Of a DNA stretch of 64,000 nt, positions 11,101 to 23,100 are shown piece after piece. This stretch comes from Pelodera strongyloides. Lineage: Eukaryota; Nematoda; Chromadorea; Rhabditida; Rhabditidae. Where the stretch lies: the NCBI GenBank assembly GCA_036852015.1, contig JAANDG010000509.1, positions 1-64,000 of the forward strand, in the 5' to 3' direction. The position numbers and the translations under genes were made by a program. The notes beneath the pieces are model-generated. The model was given only the letters and a program-made list of their open reading frames with translations. It was not told the DNA's origin and ran no database searches. Numbering within the stretch: the stretch's first letter is position 1; every line of letters begins with the position of its first letter.

Positions 11101-14100
11101 TAACATTATGGATTGTGCGGATCTCGAACACGTGGGCGGGGTATTTACTATCTATCGGTTCTCCATTATACGCAGTAACAGAGAGGATCTCGGCCAGAGG
11201 GATCTGACGGTAACAGCGATGAGGGTTCACTCCTGAAAGAGAGAGGGTAGAGAAACAGAGAAGAGAGAGATTACAGAGGGTTTGCTTTGAGAGAGAGAGA
11301 GAGAGAGGGAGAGAAAGAGAGAGAGAGAAAGAGATAGAGAGAGATGAGGGGAGGGGGGGGGATAGTTCCAAAATTCTCCCACCTATTCCTTCGTTGTATT
11401 CGTTGAACATTGAAATGATGTTATTATTGAGAATCCAATAGTGTCGCAATCGTCTAAAAGAGAAATCGATTAATAGATCCGAAAAATAACCGATATCTTT
11501 CCCTCAGAGTTTCGTCGATTACCCCAGTGAATACCACCGCCTACAGTAAATTCTAATAAAAATATAAAACTGATAATATGAAAAAATGAAAGTGTCAAAA
11601 ATAAGAATTATGCGTAAATAGATTCAGTCTGTTTAAATTTAAATAAAGCAAATAAATAAGCGTTTGAATAATAATAAATTGACAACACATTAAAAGTTGC
11701 TACCTTTCGGGTTCATTCAATACAAAATGTATGACCCATCCCTCATGGCTGGTCTTAGCATTGGCACGTTGCCAGGCTTGGCCTGAAAGTAAAATATATT
11801 TAGCTTAAATATTATCTGAAGAGTCTGGCAAAGGTCTAATAACCATGCTTTCAATGATTGAAAATTCGTATTTGTAGAACTATGCGTACCGTACACCTAG
11901 CTCACGAAGGGGAGTCGGTCAGCAAGCCTTTTGTCAGGTATTGCTGGCTACGCAAAAGTTTGCGAAAACGCCGCCGCGCACACTATATCGAAGTGCGCGC
12001 ACAAAATCCAAGAATAATAACGATTCTACCAACCAGGCAATCTGCTCAGTGGAATCATTGCGTCCATTTCCGATGTGCTTTGTGAATCAATTTCATCGTT
12101 CGGACGAGGTTGTTCCGCTTCTTGCTGAATGGAAATAATATAAATACACTGAAGATAGATAGTAAGGAAAAACTTGAAAAGAAAAAAACCTGTGTCATAC
12201 AAAAGGTAAAAGAAGGATGCTATGTTTACGGTTTTTTGTAAATTTTTATCCGAGTTACAGTTATTCTACAGGCATAACCGCATAACGCGAGAATATAGTT
12301 GTAAATAACTTTGAAGAATATTGTCTGCAGGTAGTATTGTAATGTGTGGTAGTGTACATGTACAGTACTGACACCATATATGTCTACAGTAATCTACAGT
12401 ACAGTTGTACAGTTATCTTAGGTACGGTAGTCTACAGTATTGAAATTATATTTGTATATAGTATCCGACCGTACTCACCACTTGCATCTGATCAAAAGAT
12501 GGCGTGATTGAACTCTCAGATAATTGACAATTTTGTGGAAGGAGATGAGCACATTTCTTGTGGACATTTACCTGTAAAGTAAAACTTTAAATGCCCAATG
12601 GTAGCTTTTCAAACCATTATGAAATTCATATATATAGGTGTATTCGAAATATTTATAAAACAAAAGGTTCTGAATAAGAATAAACAACACGTGAAATGCA
12701 TTGGACATGTTTTTATCAAAAATTGCTCTCTCACCTTACAGTCTCTACATCGGAGTCCTTGCTTCATCAAACCAAATAGCATTTTATCGCAAACCTAAAA
12801 ATCAATAAATCAAAATTCTAGTTTTAGTTAAATTCAAGGGTATCATATTAAAATACAACCAAAATACCATATCGAAAATTAAAAAGTAAATATTCGAGCC
12901 CACCTTGCACACGGTCAACGTCTTGTAATTATGTACAGCAAGTGTGTGTGGAAGGGCGAAATTTGGGTGAGAAGATAGATTGTCATTTAAACCTAAACAA
13001 AATACATATGTTTATAGTTTATGGATCATATTGAAAGTGAAGTGGTAAGAAAATTTCCTTTTGTGGATTCAACGGATAGAAACTGTCATTAAAGTTTACT
13101 TTATATCCCACGATCCACCGTATAAGTGTTTTAAAGTATTAAAGGGTCAGGCCCATTTCAAATGACCCCTATTTTTGATGATTCCATATGATTCTTTATA
13201 CCAAATATAGTAGGATACGATATTTTTCTTATTTTCAAGCGCAAAATTCACGTAGTATTGAGCAGTTTATCATTGCCAGTCATACCCAACTATTTATCGC
13301 AGTTGTCACGACCCTTCGCGCTAATTGGGCAATATGCTCTATTGGGCGTGGCAATTGCGATATTGACCAATAAGCGCGAACGGGCGTGCTAACTGCTAAC
13401 TGCGATAAATAGTTGTGTATGACTGCCCACGGTAAATTGCTGAACAGTGTGTGAATTTTGCGCGTGAAAATTAGAAAAATATTGCATCCTACTATATTTG
13501 ACATGGAGAATCAGATGGAATCATCAAAAATAGGGGTAATTTGAAATGGGCCTGACCCTTTAATTCAAACGTCTCCTACCACTAGATGACGGTAATGCAG
13601 TTGTTGGTAACATATGTGCTGGAGCTAGAGAAGAAGTATCCTTCGCACAATTGTTCCTTGGGGCAAACGCACACTTCTTGTGGAAATTACATCTGAAAAT
13701 ATTCTGTGGTCAAGCACAGCTGAAAAATCCAACAGCGTGCGCAGCGACGTCATCGCGCACGTAGGTGTGAGCGAAATGCTGTTACGCGCCTGGTTTTTCA
13801 TCGCCTCGAATTTGCAGCTCCTTTGTATGTCAAAAGAAGATATAATGTCATGTTATGCAAATAAAACACGGTAAAAAGTATGGTAGTAAAAGTTTGACCT
13901 GCATCTCTGGCATTGAAGTCCCTGTTTTATCAATCCCACGAGAATTTCTCCACAGTAGTCGCAGAATGTAGGTGCCATATAAGTGTTCACCTGGAAAATA
14001 AGTATTGGTGTATCACTGTAACTGTAAATGCATTGAAAACTGAAGGAAAGTATATCAAGATAAATAATACAAACCTCTAGCATATGTGGTTTTGTGGGTT

Positions 14101-14984
14101 TTTCATTCCGATCGACGACTATCACTTCCACAACGCTACCATTGTCCTAAATGAAAATTGGAAGAAACAGAAAAGAAAGAAAGGTGTACAGTATACCTTC
14201 CGGCTTCAGAAATGAACCGGACCCGGCGCATGGTTTCTGTTGATTCGGTCGAGATAACCGGTACCCTTTATCTCTTTATCTTTATACCTTCCGATAAAAA
14301 CGTTGCTTTAGAAGTCAAGGGGAACAACTTTTACTTAGAACAACTAGTAGTAGAATTGTGATCTAGAAGAGAAAACCAAGAAGCCAAGAAATCATAGAAC
14401 TGGACTATTCACAGAGAAATTTTGTTTATATGGAACCGGAGCTAATTCTAAATGTAAGTAGTACTTACCAATTGCGATACACATGATAACTGCTGTAGCA
14501 TTTGTGGACTGAGGTAGTCATGTTTGAATAAATGCACTTCCCCATCACTCCTATCGCCACATTTGAGAATTAATTGACGAGCACGCTCACGAAGGCATTC
14601 CAGCACCTGAATCAGGGTAAAGCTTACTGTAGAAATGCATGCACTAATACCGTATCCGCCAATCAGGATCTAGTTACAAGCCCCCGACTAACTTCTCCAT
14701 TTAACTATCTAATGCTTGATTATTCTCGTGTATTATATGCATACAATATTAAACGATATGCTCCTCTGGCGAAAATTGCATACGCGAGCGTGCAGTTCTC
14801 CATTGCTAATTTCCTGAAAACCTCATGTTATATCGCTTTGAAAAATTACACTAACATGCACATCGGTACTCCGCTCCAAAACAATTTGTTCGCGTAGATT
14901 TCCATATTGAATTGTGAGTGAAATTGGAATATCCCCTTTTGATGAATTTATAGATAATGCATCCCCCAGGAGGGAGGGCAACAT
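8140..14984 (-). CDS. dkf-1: Protein kinase D, DKF-1 type
   Basis: There are 22 exons: 14883-14984, 14469-14606, 14075-14146, 13899-13990, 13580-13692, 12904-12992, 12735-12794, 12479-12571, 12034-12124, 11704-11782, 11383-11453, 11000-11232, 10820-10906, 10574-10663, 10298-10375, 9875-9988, 9654-9734, 9296-9473, 9009-9097, 8715-8819, 8355-8461, 8140-8221. They join to 747 residues, near the ~720 of C. elegans DKF-1. Domains in order are: C1a (about 101-150); C1b (188-237, exact H-x12-C-x2-C-x13-C-x2-C-x4-H-x2-C-x7-C); PH (about 295-405, WVIHFV and HYWIL motifs); and Ser/Thr kinase. Kinase residues are GAGQFG, Lys470, HCDLKPEN (Asp567) and DFG at 589. The activation loop has Ser599 and Thr604. 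The usual APE is PPE. The C1 domains bind diacylglycerol and recruit the kinase to membranes. The ATG follows a ttttag acceptor by two bases. The first donor (ATT|GTTTTG) is the weakest junction. The C-terminus has no PDZ ligand, favouring DKF-1 over DKF-2. Confidence 0.93.
11290..11345. repeat. GA-rich simple repeat in dkf-1 intron
   Basis: A run of gaga units with a few interruptions lies between the two exons that encode the PH domain (11233-11382). Confidence 0.8.
13139..13563. mobile_element. TTAA MITE family 2, copy 1
   Basis: The ends AGGGTCAGGCCCATTT... and ...AAATGGGCCTGACCCT are flanked by TTAA on both sides. The inverted repeats extend over tens of bases. The ends match the copies at 21179 and 34547 (AGGGACAGGCCCATC). 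It fills 72% of a dkf-1 intron and stops 16 bases from the donor of the exon that encodes the end of C1a. Confidence 0.85.
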
Positions 14985-16732
14985 ATCTAAAAGAAAGAAT
15001 TAGACTAAAGACAAAAGAGGACATATTATTATTGACGATATAAGAATTATATTCGACAAAAAATTATTTCGTATGAACTCGTTGGTAGTGCTCAAACAGA
15101 TACAACGATAGAACCGGTGAATCAATCAGGCGAACATTACTTATAAGATACGATACATTTCATATTGCAATGAACGTTATGCTCTGTGGAATAAAGAAAA
15201 CTTTGACATATTTTTTCATGTCGATATATACTCCATTTTATACAAATGAATACGTCACAAAATAGGATTACATGCAGATTAAAATGGCTAGCAAAAACTT
15301 ATACGTCAAATAGATTAATAGAGTGCAGCGTGGGTTAGCTGTTGAAAATAAACATTCAATTAGTCTTTACATGGTCCCGATCAAAATACTTGTTGTCTTT
15401 CTGTTCAGTTGAATTTTCTAGTACCTCTATTTGATACTATATAATTTTCCTACATATTTTGATGCGGTCTCCGATTCTTGGACTCTATTTGACAAAAATA
15501 ATTAACTTCCGTCAAAACTCATAAAAAAAACTCCACCGAATTAGTCCGTTCTTGAACATCAAACAAACACGTAGAATGTTTGCGAAGAGAGATTTTGCGC
15601 TAGAAAACAGCGTGTAAGGAGGGGCGCGGTCTGGTATGCAGGTTTACGTGTCTCTAGACTATTAGAACACATACGTAGCATGAATTGCATGTCCTGAGCA
15701 TACAATTACATGCCCATACGGTAACATATACATTAAAAACAGCTGTAACTTGAAGACAACTATTCACGTTCCTCGAAAAACGATTACTCCTACTTTGCAA
15801 AGGTTGAGAGGCTGAGTCACCGAGAATAGAACAATTAGAAAGAAAAAGGTCAAAAGAGAAATAGAAATTCTCTCATACATTGTAGGGCATTAACTTTATT
15901 TCTGTTTTATTCATGCAAGACATTCAGTACACATAACAGAAAACTATAATAATTTATTGGTAAAAGTAAACAATCTTAAAATATGCACGAAAAAGGAGAA
16001 TTATTCAAACAATTTTGTCCAGGGAATACGGACAGATTACACCTAATTAATATTTCAATTATTAAATACCCATCATATAAGAATAAGTTATCTGTTTAAA
16101 ATTATCTTCTAAAACAAAACCCCTCTTACATATTATAAGGTACAAAAATTAATAATCAAGTTAATAACCGTAATGTGCGGCACTGATTGTCAATTTATCA
16201 GAGCATGATGTGATAATTACTTTTTCAAATGATAAAAATATAGAAGAAGCGCTATGTCGTGCGAAAAGTTCAGCAAACAAAATTTGCGTGGACTATAAAA
16301 CAGGTTTCCGAGCACAGAACGTGTAGATTCAAAACACATTGTACATATTGATTTAAAAAAAAGAAGTTCGGTGAATGGAAGGAGAAGAAGATAGAAATAG
16401 ATAATGAACGGTAGTAAGGATGATTGTATTGAATGATTTAGAATAGAAGCAGGATAGCCGGTTGAGAGAGAGGGAGAGAGGGAGAGAGGTACAAGAGAGA
16501 GAAAGGGAGAGAGGTAAAAGAGAGAGAGAGAGAGGGGGAGAGAGGGAGAGAGAAAGAGACTGCAAGACTGGGAAAAGACCGGTCAAGGACGATCGATGGA
16601 GTGTAAAAAGAGAAGGACATCAGTCTCCCGGTCCAAACCTGCTGGATGGAGAAGTGAAAGAGAGGAAGGATGAATAACAGACTCAGGAATAATGAAAAGA
16701 GAAAGAGGGAGGGAGAGACAGAGACAGAGAGG

Positions 16733-16766
<34 letters not shown>

Positions 16767-17033
16767 ATATACAGAAGATGCAGAGGAAGAGAGATGCAAA
16801 TCTCATCCAATAGAAGAAGCAAATTCCCATTTATATCCAAACACAAAAGGAGTCTTGCATGCTTTCGAGCAATAAATGAAATCTAACATAAATCACGCAC
16901 ACATAACCGAAATATAGGTAAAAATGAAGAACGCTACCCAAATTGGAATATACCACCTCTTTTGTATGGAAAGTTTTTGTAACGAAATACAAACAAAACA
17001 ATTAGAACAAATATTCTAGATTGTCAATCCATA
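14985..17033. other. Intergenic with purine-rich tracts
   Basis: This is the region upstream of dkf-1 and downstream of NTAQ1. It contains long GA-rich tracts (about 16461-16560 and 16692-16766). The open frames across them on both strands are repeat translations (RERERE or SLSLSL) and are not genes. No exon was recognised in 15000-16450. Confidence 0.6.
16461..16766. repeat. (GA)n-rich low-complexity tracts
   Basis: Two blocks of gagaga with interruptions flank a ~130-base unique segment. They are strongly purine-skewed on the plus strand. Confidence 0.85.
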
Positions 17034-19630
17034 TCACGCAGTGGTTCTCGACGTTGAAGGACAAAATTCATGCAAGAAAGTGTTTTCGTCATAAATCTTC
17101 GAAATTGCAGCAAGACCATTAACATCCATACTGATGAAGTCGAAAATGTTATTTCCTGCAAAAAAAATTGATAAGAACTTTTTGGCGATTACGTAGCTCA
17201 TTGCGACAAGAATTATTAGAGCACATCACGATGTTTTCGTGAGTAAAACACCGTGACAAGAATTCTCACGGCAAACCATGTTTTAGTAAGTAAAACATAG
17301 TGGCAGGAATTCTCACAACAAATCACGATGTTTAGTGAGTAAAACACCGTGACAAGCACTCTCACAGCAAACCACGATGTTTTCGTGAGTAAAACATCGT
17401 GACAATAATTCTCACAGCAAACCACGATGTTTTCGTGAGTAAAACATCGTGACAATAATTCTCATAGCAAATTACTACGTTTTAGTGAGTAAAACACCGT
17501 GACAAGCATTCTCACAGCAAACCACGATGTTTTCGTGAGTAAAACACCGTGACAAGCATTCTCACAGCAAACCACGATGTTTTCGTGAGTAAAACACCGT
17601 GACAAGCATTCTCACAGCAAACCACGATGTTTTCGTGAGTAAAACATCGTGACAAGAATTCTCACAGTAAACCACGACGTTTTGGTTAGTAAAACGCCGT
17701 GACAAGAATTATCACAGCAAATGACGATGTTTTAGTAAAAAAACCCGTGACAGGAATTATCAGAGCAAACCACGCCGTTTTAATGAGTAAAACACCGTGA
17801 CAGGAATTCTCACCGAAAACCATGATGCTTAGTGAATAAAACACCGTGACAAGCATTCTCAAAGCAAACCACGATATTTTGGCGAGTAAAACACCCTGAC
17901 AAGCATTCTCACAGCAAACCACGATGTTTTGGTAAGCAAAACGCCGTGTCGGGAATTCTCATCGCAAGCCACGATGTTTTAGTGAGTAAAACACCGTGAC
18001 AAGAATTTTCATCGCAAACCACGATGTTTTGGCGAGTAAAACGCCGTGACAATAATTCTCACACACGGCAAATCACGATGCTTTATGAGTAAAACACCGT
18101 GACAGGAATTCTCACCGCAAACCACGATGTTTTAGTGAGTAAAACGCCGTGACAATAATTCTCACAGCAAAACACGATTTTTATGAGTAAAACACCGTGA
18201 CAGGAATTCTCACCGCAAACCACGATGTTTTAGTGAGTAAAACACCGTGACGAATTCTCACAGCAAACACGATTTTTATGAGTAAAACACCGTGACAGGA
18301 ATTCTCACCGAAAACCACGATGTTTTAGTGAGTAAAACACCGTGACGAGCATTCTCACAGCAAACCACGATGTTTTGGTGAACAACACCGTGTCAGGAAT
18401 TATCACAACAAACCATAATGTTTTGGTGAGTAAAACGCCGTGACAAGAATTCTCACAGCAAATCACTATGTTTAGTAAGTAAAACACCGTGACACGCATT
18501 CTCACAGCAAATCATGATGTTTTAGTGAGAAAATCATCGTGATTTGCTGTGAGAACTATTGTCACGGTGTTTTGCTCTCAAAAACAGCGTGATTTTGTAT
18601 TCCCTTTCACTGTTACGAACCTTTGCATTCTTTGTATATGCACTCCCATTGTGGGGGAGGTGACTGCCACGTGGAGTCGTCTTTTCTCATATGAGATCTA
18701 AAGGATACAACTTATGTGGTTGAATGACTGGAAGTGAAGGTGCAAGTGTGCATTCTGTGTGCTTACGCCAAGACAATGGCAACAGTTTAATTGTGGCATG
18801 CATAATACGACCCATGGCTGACTGCACACGAACAACACTACCTGTCACTGGAAAAGTTGTCAATGTAGAGTTGAGCTGGAATCACACGGAATTTCCTTCG
18901 GTATATCGGATTTAGGTCCAATTCCGGTCTGATTGTCATCGAGAAATAATCGACAAAGTTACAAGGAAAAGGAAGGAGAGTGTCCAAGTCAAACACCTAA
19001 ATTATAGAAATATCCCAATATAAGTTAAGATTACCGTATGCAATTGTACAAGTAGTAGCAAGAAACCTGAAATAAACTATGGGCAATTTTCATATTCAAT
19101 GAGTGTGAATAGAAAAATCAAAGCCACACCGTGCTTCCTTCGGCAGATTTCTGAATAAGAATAACGTGATAGTCCCACAAAACATACGAAGTACCATCGC
19201 GGGCGGCTTTCTAAATAATGAAAATATGTCTTATCATAGGAAATTGGTGAACCCATTTGGTGACGGTTCACTGGTTTTTTCGTGGACCAGCCCATTTGAC
19301 GACCACTTCGGGACCATGTGGTGACCAAGTTTCGCCGAAAACACTCATCAACTGGTCACGAACCAGTCAAAAACCATTTGGTGACGGGCCAACGACGGTT
19401 TTTCTGTGGTTTCGGCAATTATTTCCTTTCCTGTGATTCGCCGGAAGAGTCTGATTACCACTTTTTATAAAAGCAAGCATTACCTGTTGAAAAAGAGGCA
19501 CCATTCGCTGCTCATTTGAGATGAATACAACAAAATAGGAGGAACGTTCTTCCGATGGAATACTCTCACATAACTTATAGATGTTCTCTTCACAATAACA
19601 GCTTGTGTAATCGCAGTCTTCACGACGCAT
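17034..19630 (-). CDS. NTAQ1: Protein N-terminal glutamine amidohydrolase
   Basis: Five exons (19484-19630, 19130-19210, 18842-18996, 18621-18697, 17034-17155) join in phase to 193 residues; human NTAQ1 has 205. The enzyme deamidates N-terminal glutamine to glutamate, feeding the Arg/N-degron pathway. The catalytic triad of the family is visible as Cys13 (in SCYCEEN), His64 (in WDYH) and Asp79 (in FDLD). Other family blocks are FISNE, LLPFPC, RRKFRV, SDRSHM, a PPP stretch, and FISMD near the C-terminus. The ATG lies 6 bases after a ttttag acceptor, suggesting trans-splicing. The gene sits just downstream of adenylosuccinate lyase on the same strand. Intron 1 is 74% MITE, and intron 4 (1,465 bases) is almost wholly a 50-bp satellite array. 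Confidence 0.9.
17207..18597. repeat. 50-bp hairpin satellite array (~27 units)
   Basis: The period is exactly 50 bases in the best-kept part (for example 17521 to 17571). Each unit carries an inverted repeat: CACGATGTTTT, 7 bases, then AAAACATCGTG (or AAAACACCGTG). A ~21-base linker containing gacaag(c/a)attctcacagc follows. At the right end (about 18520-18597) the orientation flips, so the last unit is the reverse complement of the others. The array occupies ~95% of NTAQ1 intron 4. It stops 23 bases from exon 4 and about 50 bases from exon 5. Confidence 0.93.
19234..19436. mobile_element. MITE family 6, copy 2 (divergent interior)
   Basis: It begins TCATAGGAAA and ends TTTCCTGTGA like the copies at 6021 and 44664. 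Its interior is instead built from repeats of the aaccatttggtgac type in both orientations. It fills most of NTAQ1 intron 1 and lies 23 bases from the acceptor of exon 2. Membership in the family rests mainly on about 10 terminal bases. Confidence 0.5.
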
Positions 19631-20192
19631 TTCTGCTAAAATACACTACGCTCAACAATAGCGTCAAATACTACCGTAATAAGTACATTATAAAAAATCC
19701 GTGTTTAACACAGTCAGAAAACGAAAAGGCACGAATCACCTTACTACCTTACTTTGAAAAAGCACAAGACAAAACCAGAGAATAATTTATTTCAACAACA
19801 AATCTCATAATCTACAGTACGACAAACTGCAAGTTGAACAAAGTGATGACGTAACTGATAACGTACCAAAATAAAATAAACGTAAAGAAATTTAAAAAAC
19901 CTTAGTCTAAAACTATACTTATTATGAAACAAAGACAAATCGAACCGTAAAACCTAAATACTGGTCATTATTTCAACATGTGTCAAACTAACTGACTAAT
20001 GTGTCAAACTAACTGACTTACGACTAAAGAAAATACATAATAGGCACTGAATGTATTGATAATGCAAATTGTTGACCCATATAAAAACAAAGATTCGAAG
20101 ATATGATCATATAGCTACGTACTTTGACTTCAACATCTACCAATAATACTCACAATTACTGCAAGAGTTAGTCTCTTTATCAAGTTTTCATC
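19631..20192. other. Short spacer between adsl and NTAQ1
   Basis: On the minus strand this 562-base spacer contains the adsl 3' UTR with an AATAAA at 19786-19791. About 150 bases later comes the ttttag acceptor (19636-19638) before the NTAQ1 start. The layout resembles the spacing of a nematode operon. No gene is seen in it. Confidence 0.6.
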
Positions 20193-23100
20193 TCACACGT
20201 CGAGAGTGGCTTTTGACTCTTCTTGTGCGTACTGTCGAAGGATCGGCTCCACTTCTTCCCTAATATATCTCTCAGTCTGAGATACAGATCTGCCAGTGAA
20301 TTGGAGAGGGTCGTTCACAAGGGCCAGCACACGATCACGAACCTAGAACATACAGTAGACAGTGGTGGTCATTAAAACAGATTCAGAACAAGTCAGGGAA
20401 GGTGAACACTGTAGACTAACTGTAGAATCTCTACTAGAAAATGGGAAGTCAGGACATTCAAGCTACATAAATCCGAAAGGAACTAAAAAAAAAGGATTCA
20501 GTTAATTGCGTTATGTTATAAGGGACAAAACCCTACGTCACGAAACTAACGCTACGTCACGAAAAACAATCGTATAACACTGAAACGAAAGAAACTAACC
20601 GGATCGAAGAACGGATCACTCAGCATATGCTCCATATCAACCGGGCGTTCCTTTTGAATCTCTTTTGCATTCAACGCAGTTGTGCGGATTACCGCGTGCG
20701 CCTGTAACATTGAACATGAGGTCCATACGCAGAAGTTACATCCATTCTAATAGATTGCACAACAAGAGCGCGATCTATAAATACAAAGGTATTACCTGTT
20801 GTCTGTCCACGCCCTCTTCTGTGAGGAACATCATTGCTTTCTCAAGACCGAGGAAGGGGAGTTCTTCTCTCACAACACGAGCCACGAACTCTTTCTGCAC
20901 AGTCAGACCCTCGAACACATTCTGAAACAACAAAAGAATTACCAACATTAGTCTTCTACGTCCTAATATAAGCAAAAGAATTCAGTGTACCCTGAAACAA
21001 TATCCTAACACCAACCTGAAGAGTAGTGAGAATGGCGTCAGTCAAGAGAAGACAGTCCGGAATGAGGAGTCTTCTGCCTGCAGAATCATCCAGTGTACGT
21101 TCGAGTCCTTGATCGCCCAGGATGGTTAGTGCCTCCTAAAAGAACACAAAATGATGGCATATAGCAAATAAAGGCTCGTTAAAGGGACAGGCCCATCAGA
21201 CTAAACCTATATTTACGAAATGTTCGTAATGCATATAAAGCATTTTTATTACAATATATACAAACCAAATTTCACCTACTCTCACCCTCGAGGACTTTTT
21301 CCGATGCGCTCATCGTATATGTATACCGTAAAACTGCAGAGATCGAAGATGTCTATGCAAATTTATCATGAAATTAACATGCGAGCTAAATTTGCATATA
21401 CACTTTGGAAATCTGCAACTTTACGGTATACAAATACGATGAGATCAGCGGAAAAAGTTACCCAGGGTGAGTTTAGGTGAAATTTGTTTTGCTTATATTG
21501 TAATAAAAATGTTTTATATACATTATGAACATTTCGTAAATATAGGTTTACTTTGATGTGCCTGTCCCTTTAAACACATGATCATTCCTCACTAAGAACC
21601 TTTCACTCAAACATCTCAATGAAAATAAAAGAGCAATAACAATATACTAGAATCACTAACCTGTGGCGCCTGGATGAGTCTTCTAGCCAACGAGCAAATT
21701 CTTTCGCTTTTCATTGGATTCTTCTTGTACGGCATGGCCGATGAGCCAATCTGATCCTAAATGCACAACAATATACTTCCTTTCTTTAACACAGCATGGT
21801 GGGCATAGTCTAGAATCGCACATGAACCACCTTGGTATTTGGCTTCGACGCTCAGAGCTTCAACGAAGTAAAACGCATGCATATGCTACCTCTACCGAAC
21901 TCTACCCTATGCTAACTGGAACATCTTTATTTACGTACTAGCTTTTGCCATTGAAAGACACTAGACACATCACGCCATGGTTTTTTCCTTGTACTTTCCT
22001 ACCTTTTCAAATGGTTCCAAAAGTTCGCCCATTGCCTGAAGTACACGGATATCCGTGCACACCTTCTTCACCGCTGCACCAAGGGCAGAAAGTGCGAAAA
22101 TAAGTTGGACATCCTTAAACACCAATTTCAACTTTGATCGTAGCTCTAATACAATTCTTGACGAAACAACAATTGGACTGTTCCTGTTGCAACCAAAACT
22201 AACCTGCTGTCTGGAATACGTTTGTCCGGTGATAAAGAACTTATGTTCGAAACCGGCTTTTTCAGTGACAAGTTCATCCAGACGTTCCACCTGAAAAGGA
22301 ACCAATTTACTATTCACCAATCAACCATATACTCTGGTACACCGCGATCATCACCATGAAACCATGGGGGTTCCGCGCGGATTGAAGACTCTTCTTCAAA
22401 ATGAAGAATAACCACGCTAGAACCCTGCTGCAGTTCCATTTACTTGACTGATATTGTATCTGACTGATTGATTGTGTATATACCGTTAAAAAGATACAGA
22501 TATTTTGGTCACCATCAATAAAATAGTGACTACTTCGCTTGAATTTATTGAGATTTTACCTTATCCTCGTCTCCAGCGAACAGAGTAAGGAAAGAGTCCT
22601 GGGTTCCGGTCGCTCCTTTGATTCCACGGAATTTCATCTGCTCTCGGAATTGTTTCAACTGAAAATAATAAGTAAAAGCTTATGAAATGTCGGTAAAATA
22701 AATAAATAAATAAACACCGGAACCACTCTTAATCGGCATAAAAAATGAGATGTTGGAACCAGCCTGCTTAAATGCCATCACAATTTCTTGCATCCAAATG
22801 GTTCCTCTTTTGCCGACTGTCACCAGAGAGGCAGTCTGATAGTGGGTTCGTCCTACAGTAACACAGTCCTTGTGTTGATCACAAAACACTGACAATCGAT
22901 GGATGCACGTGGAAATTCTAAAGTGAAGAGTATTTATTAAAGAGGATTTAAGTAGTGTTTAGCGACTTAGCCCCTTCCTTTGCTGAACTTTCTTTCAGAG
23001 AGACACACTTTCCCAAAAGATGGTCTACAGCATCGCGAATCATCAACAGATCCGCATTATCCTGCACGAAACACGATGTGGCTCCCAGATGGATGATTCC

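Noticed and set aside
14863..14882. Alternative donor GGA|GTACCG for dkf-1 exon 1
   Set aside because: It leaves one extra base relative to the phase of exon 2. The GTTTTG donor gives an exact frame and fits the family spacing.
16353..16886. Long open frames on both strands
   Set aside because: They read RERERE or SLSLSL through GA-rich DNA and have no non-repetitive coding content.
17216..18505. Several minus-strand open frames encoding repeated ENSCHGVLLTKT-type peptides
   Set aside because: They are translations of the satellite. They break at random, have no start context, and lie inside the NTAQ1 intron.
17207..18597. CRISPR-like array (regular repeats)
   Set aside because: Both the palindromic part and the spacer-like part are repeated in every unit. 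There are no unique spacers, and the array lies in a eukaryotic intron.
18823..18842. A 20-base intron after NTAQ1 exon 3 (gtagtg...tgtgcag)
   Set aside because: It is too short for splicing, and the following frame lacks the conserved SDRSHM continuation. The acceptor at 18698 restores it.
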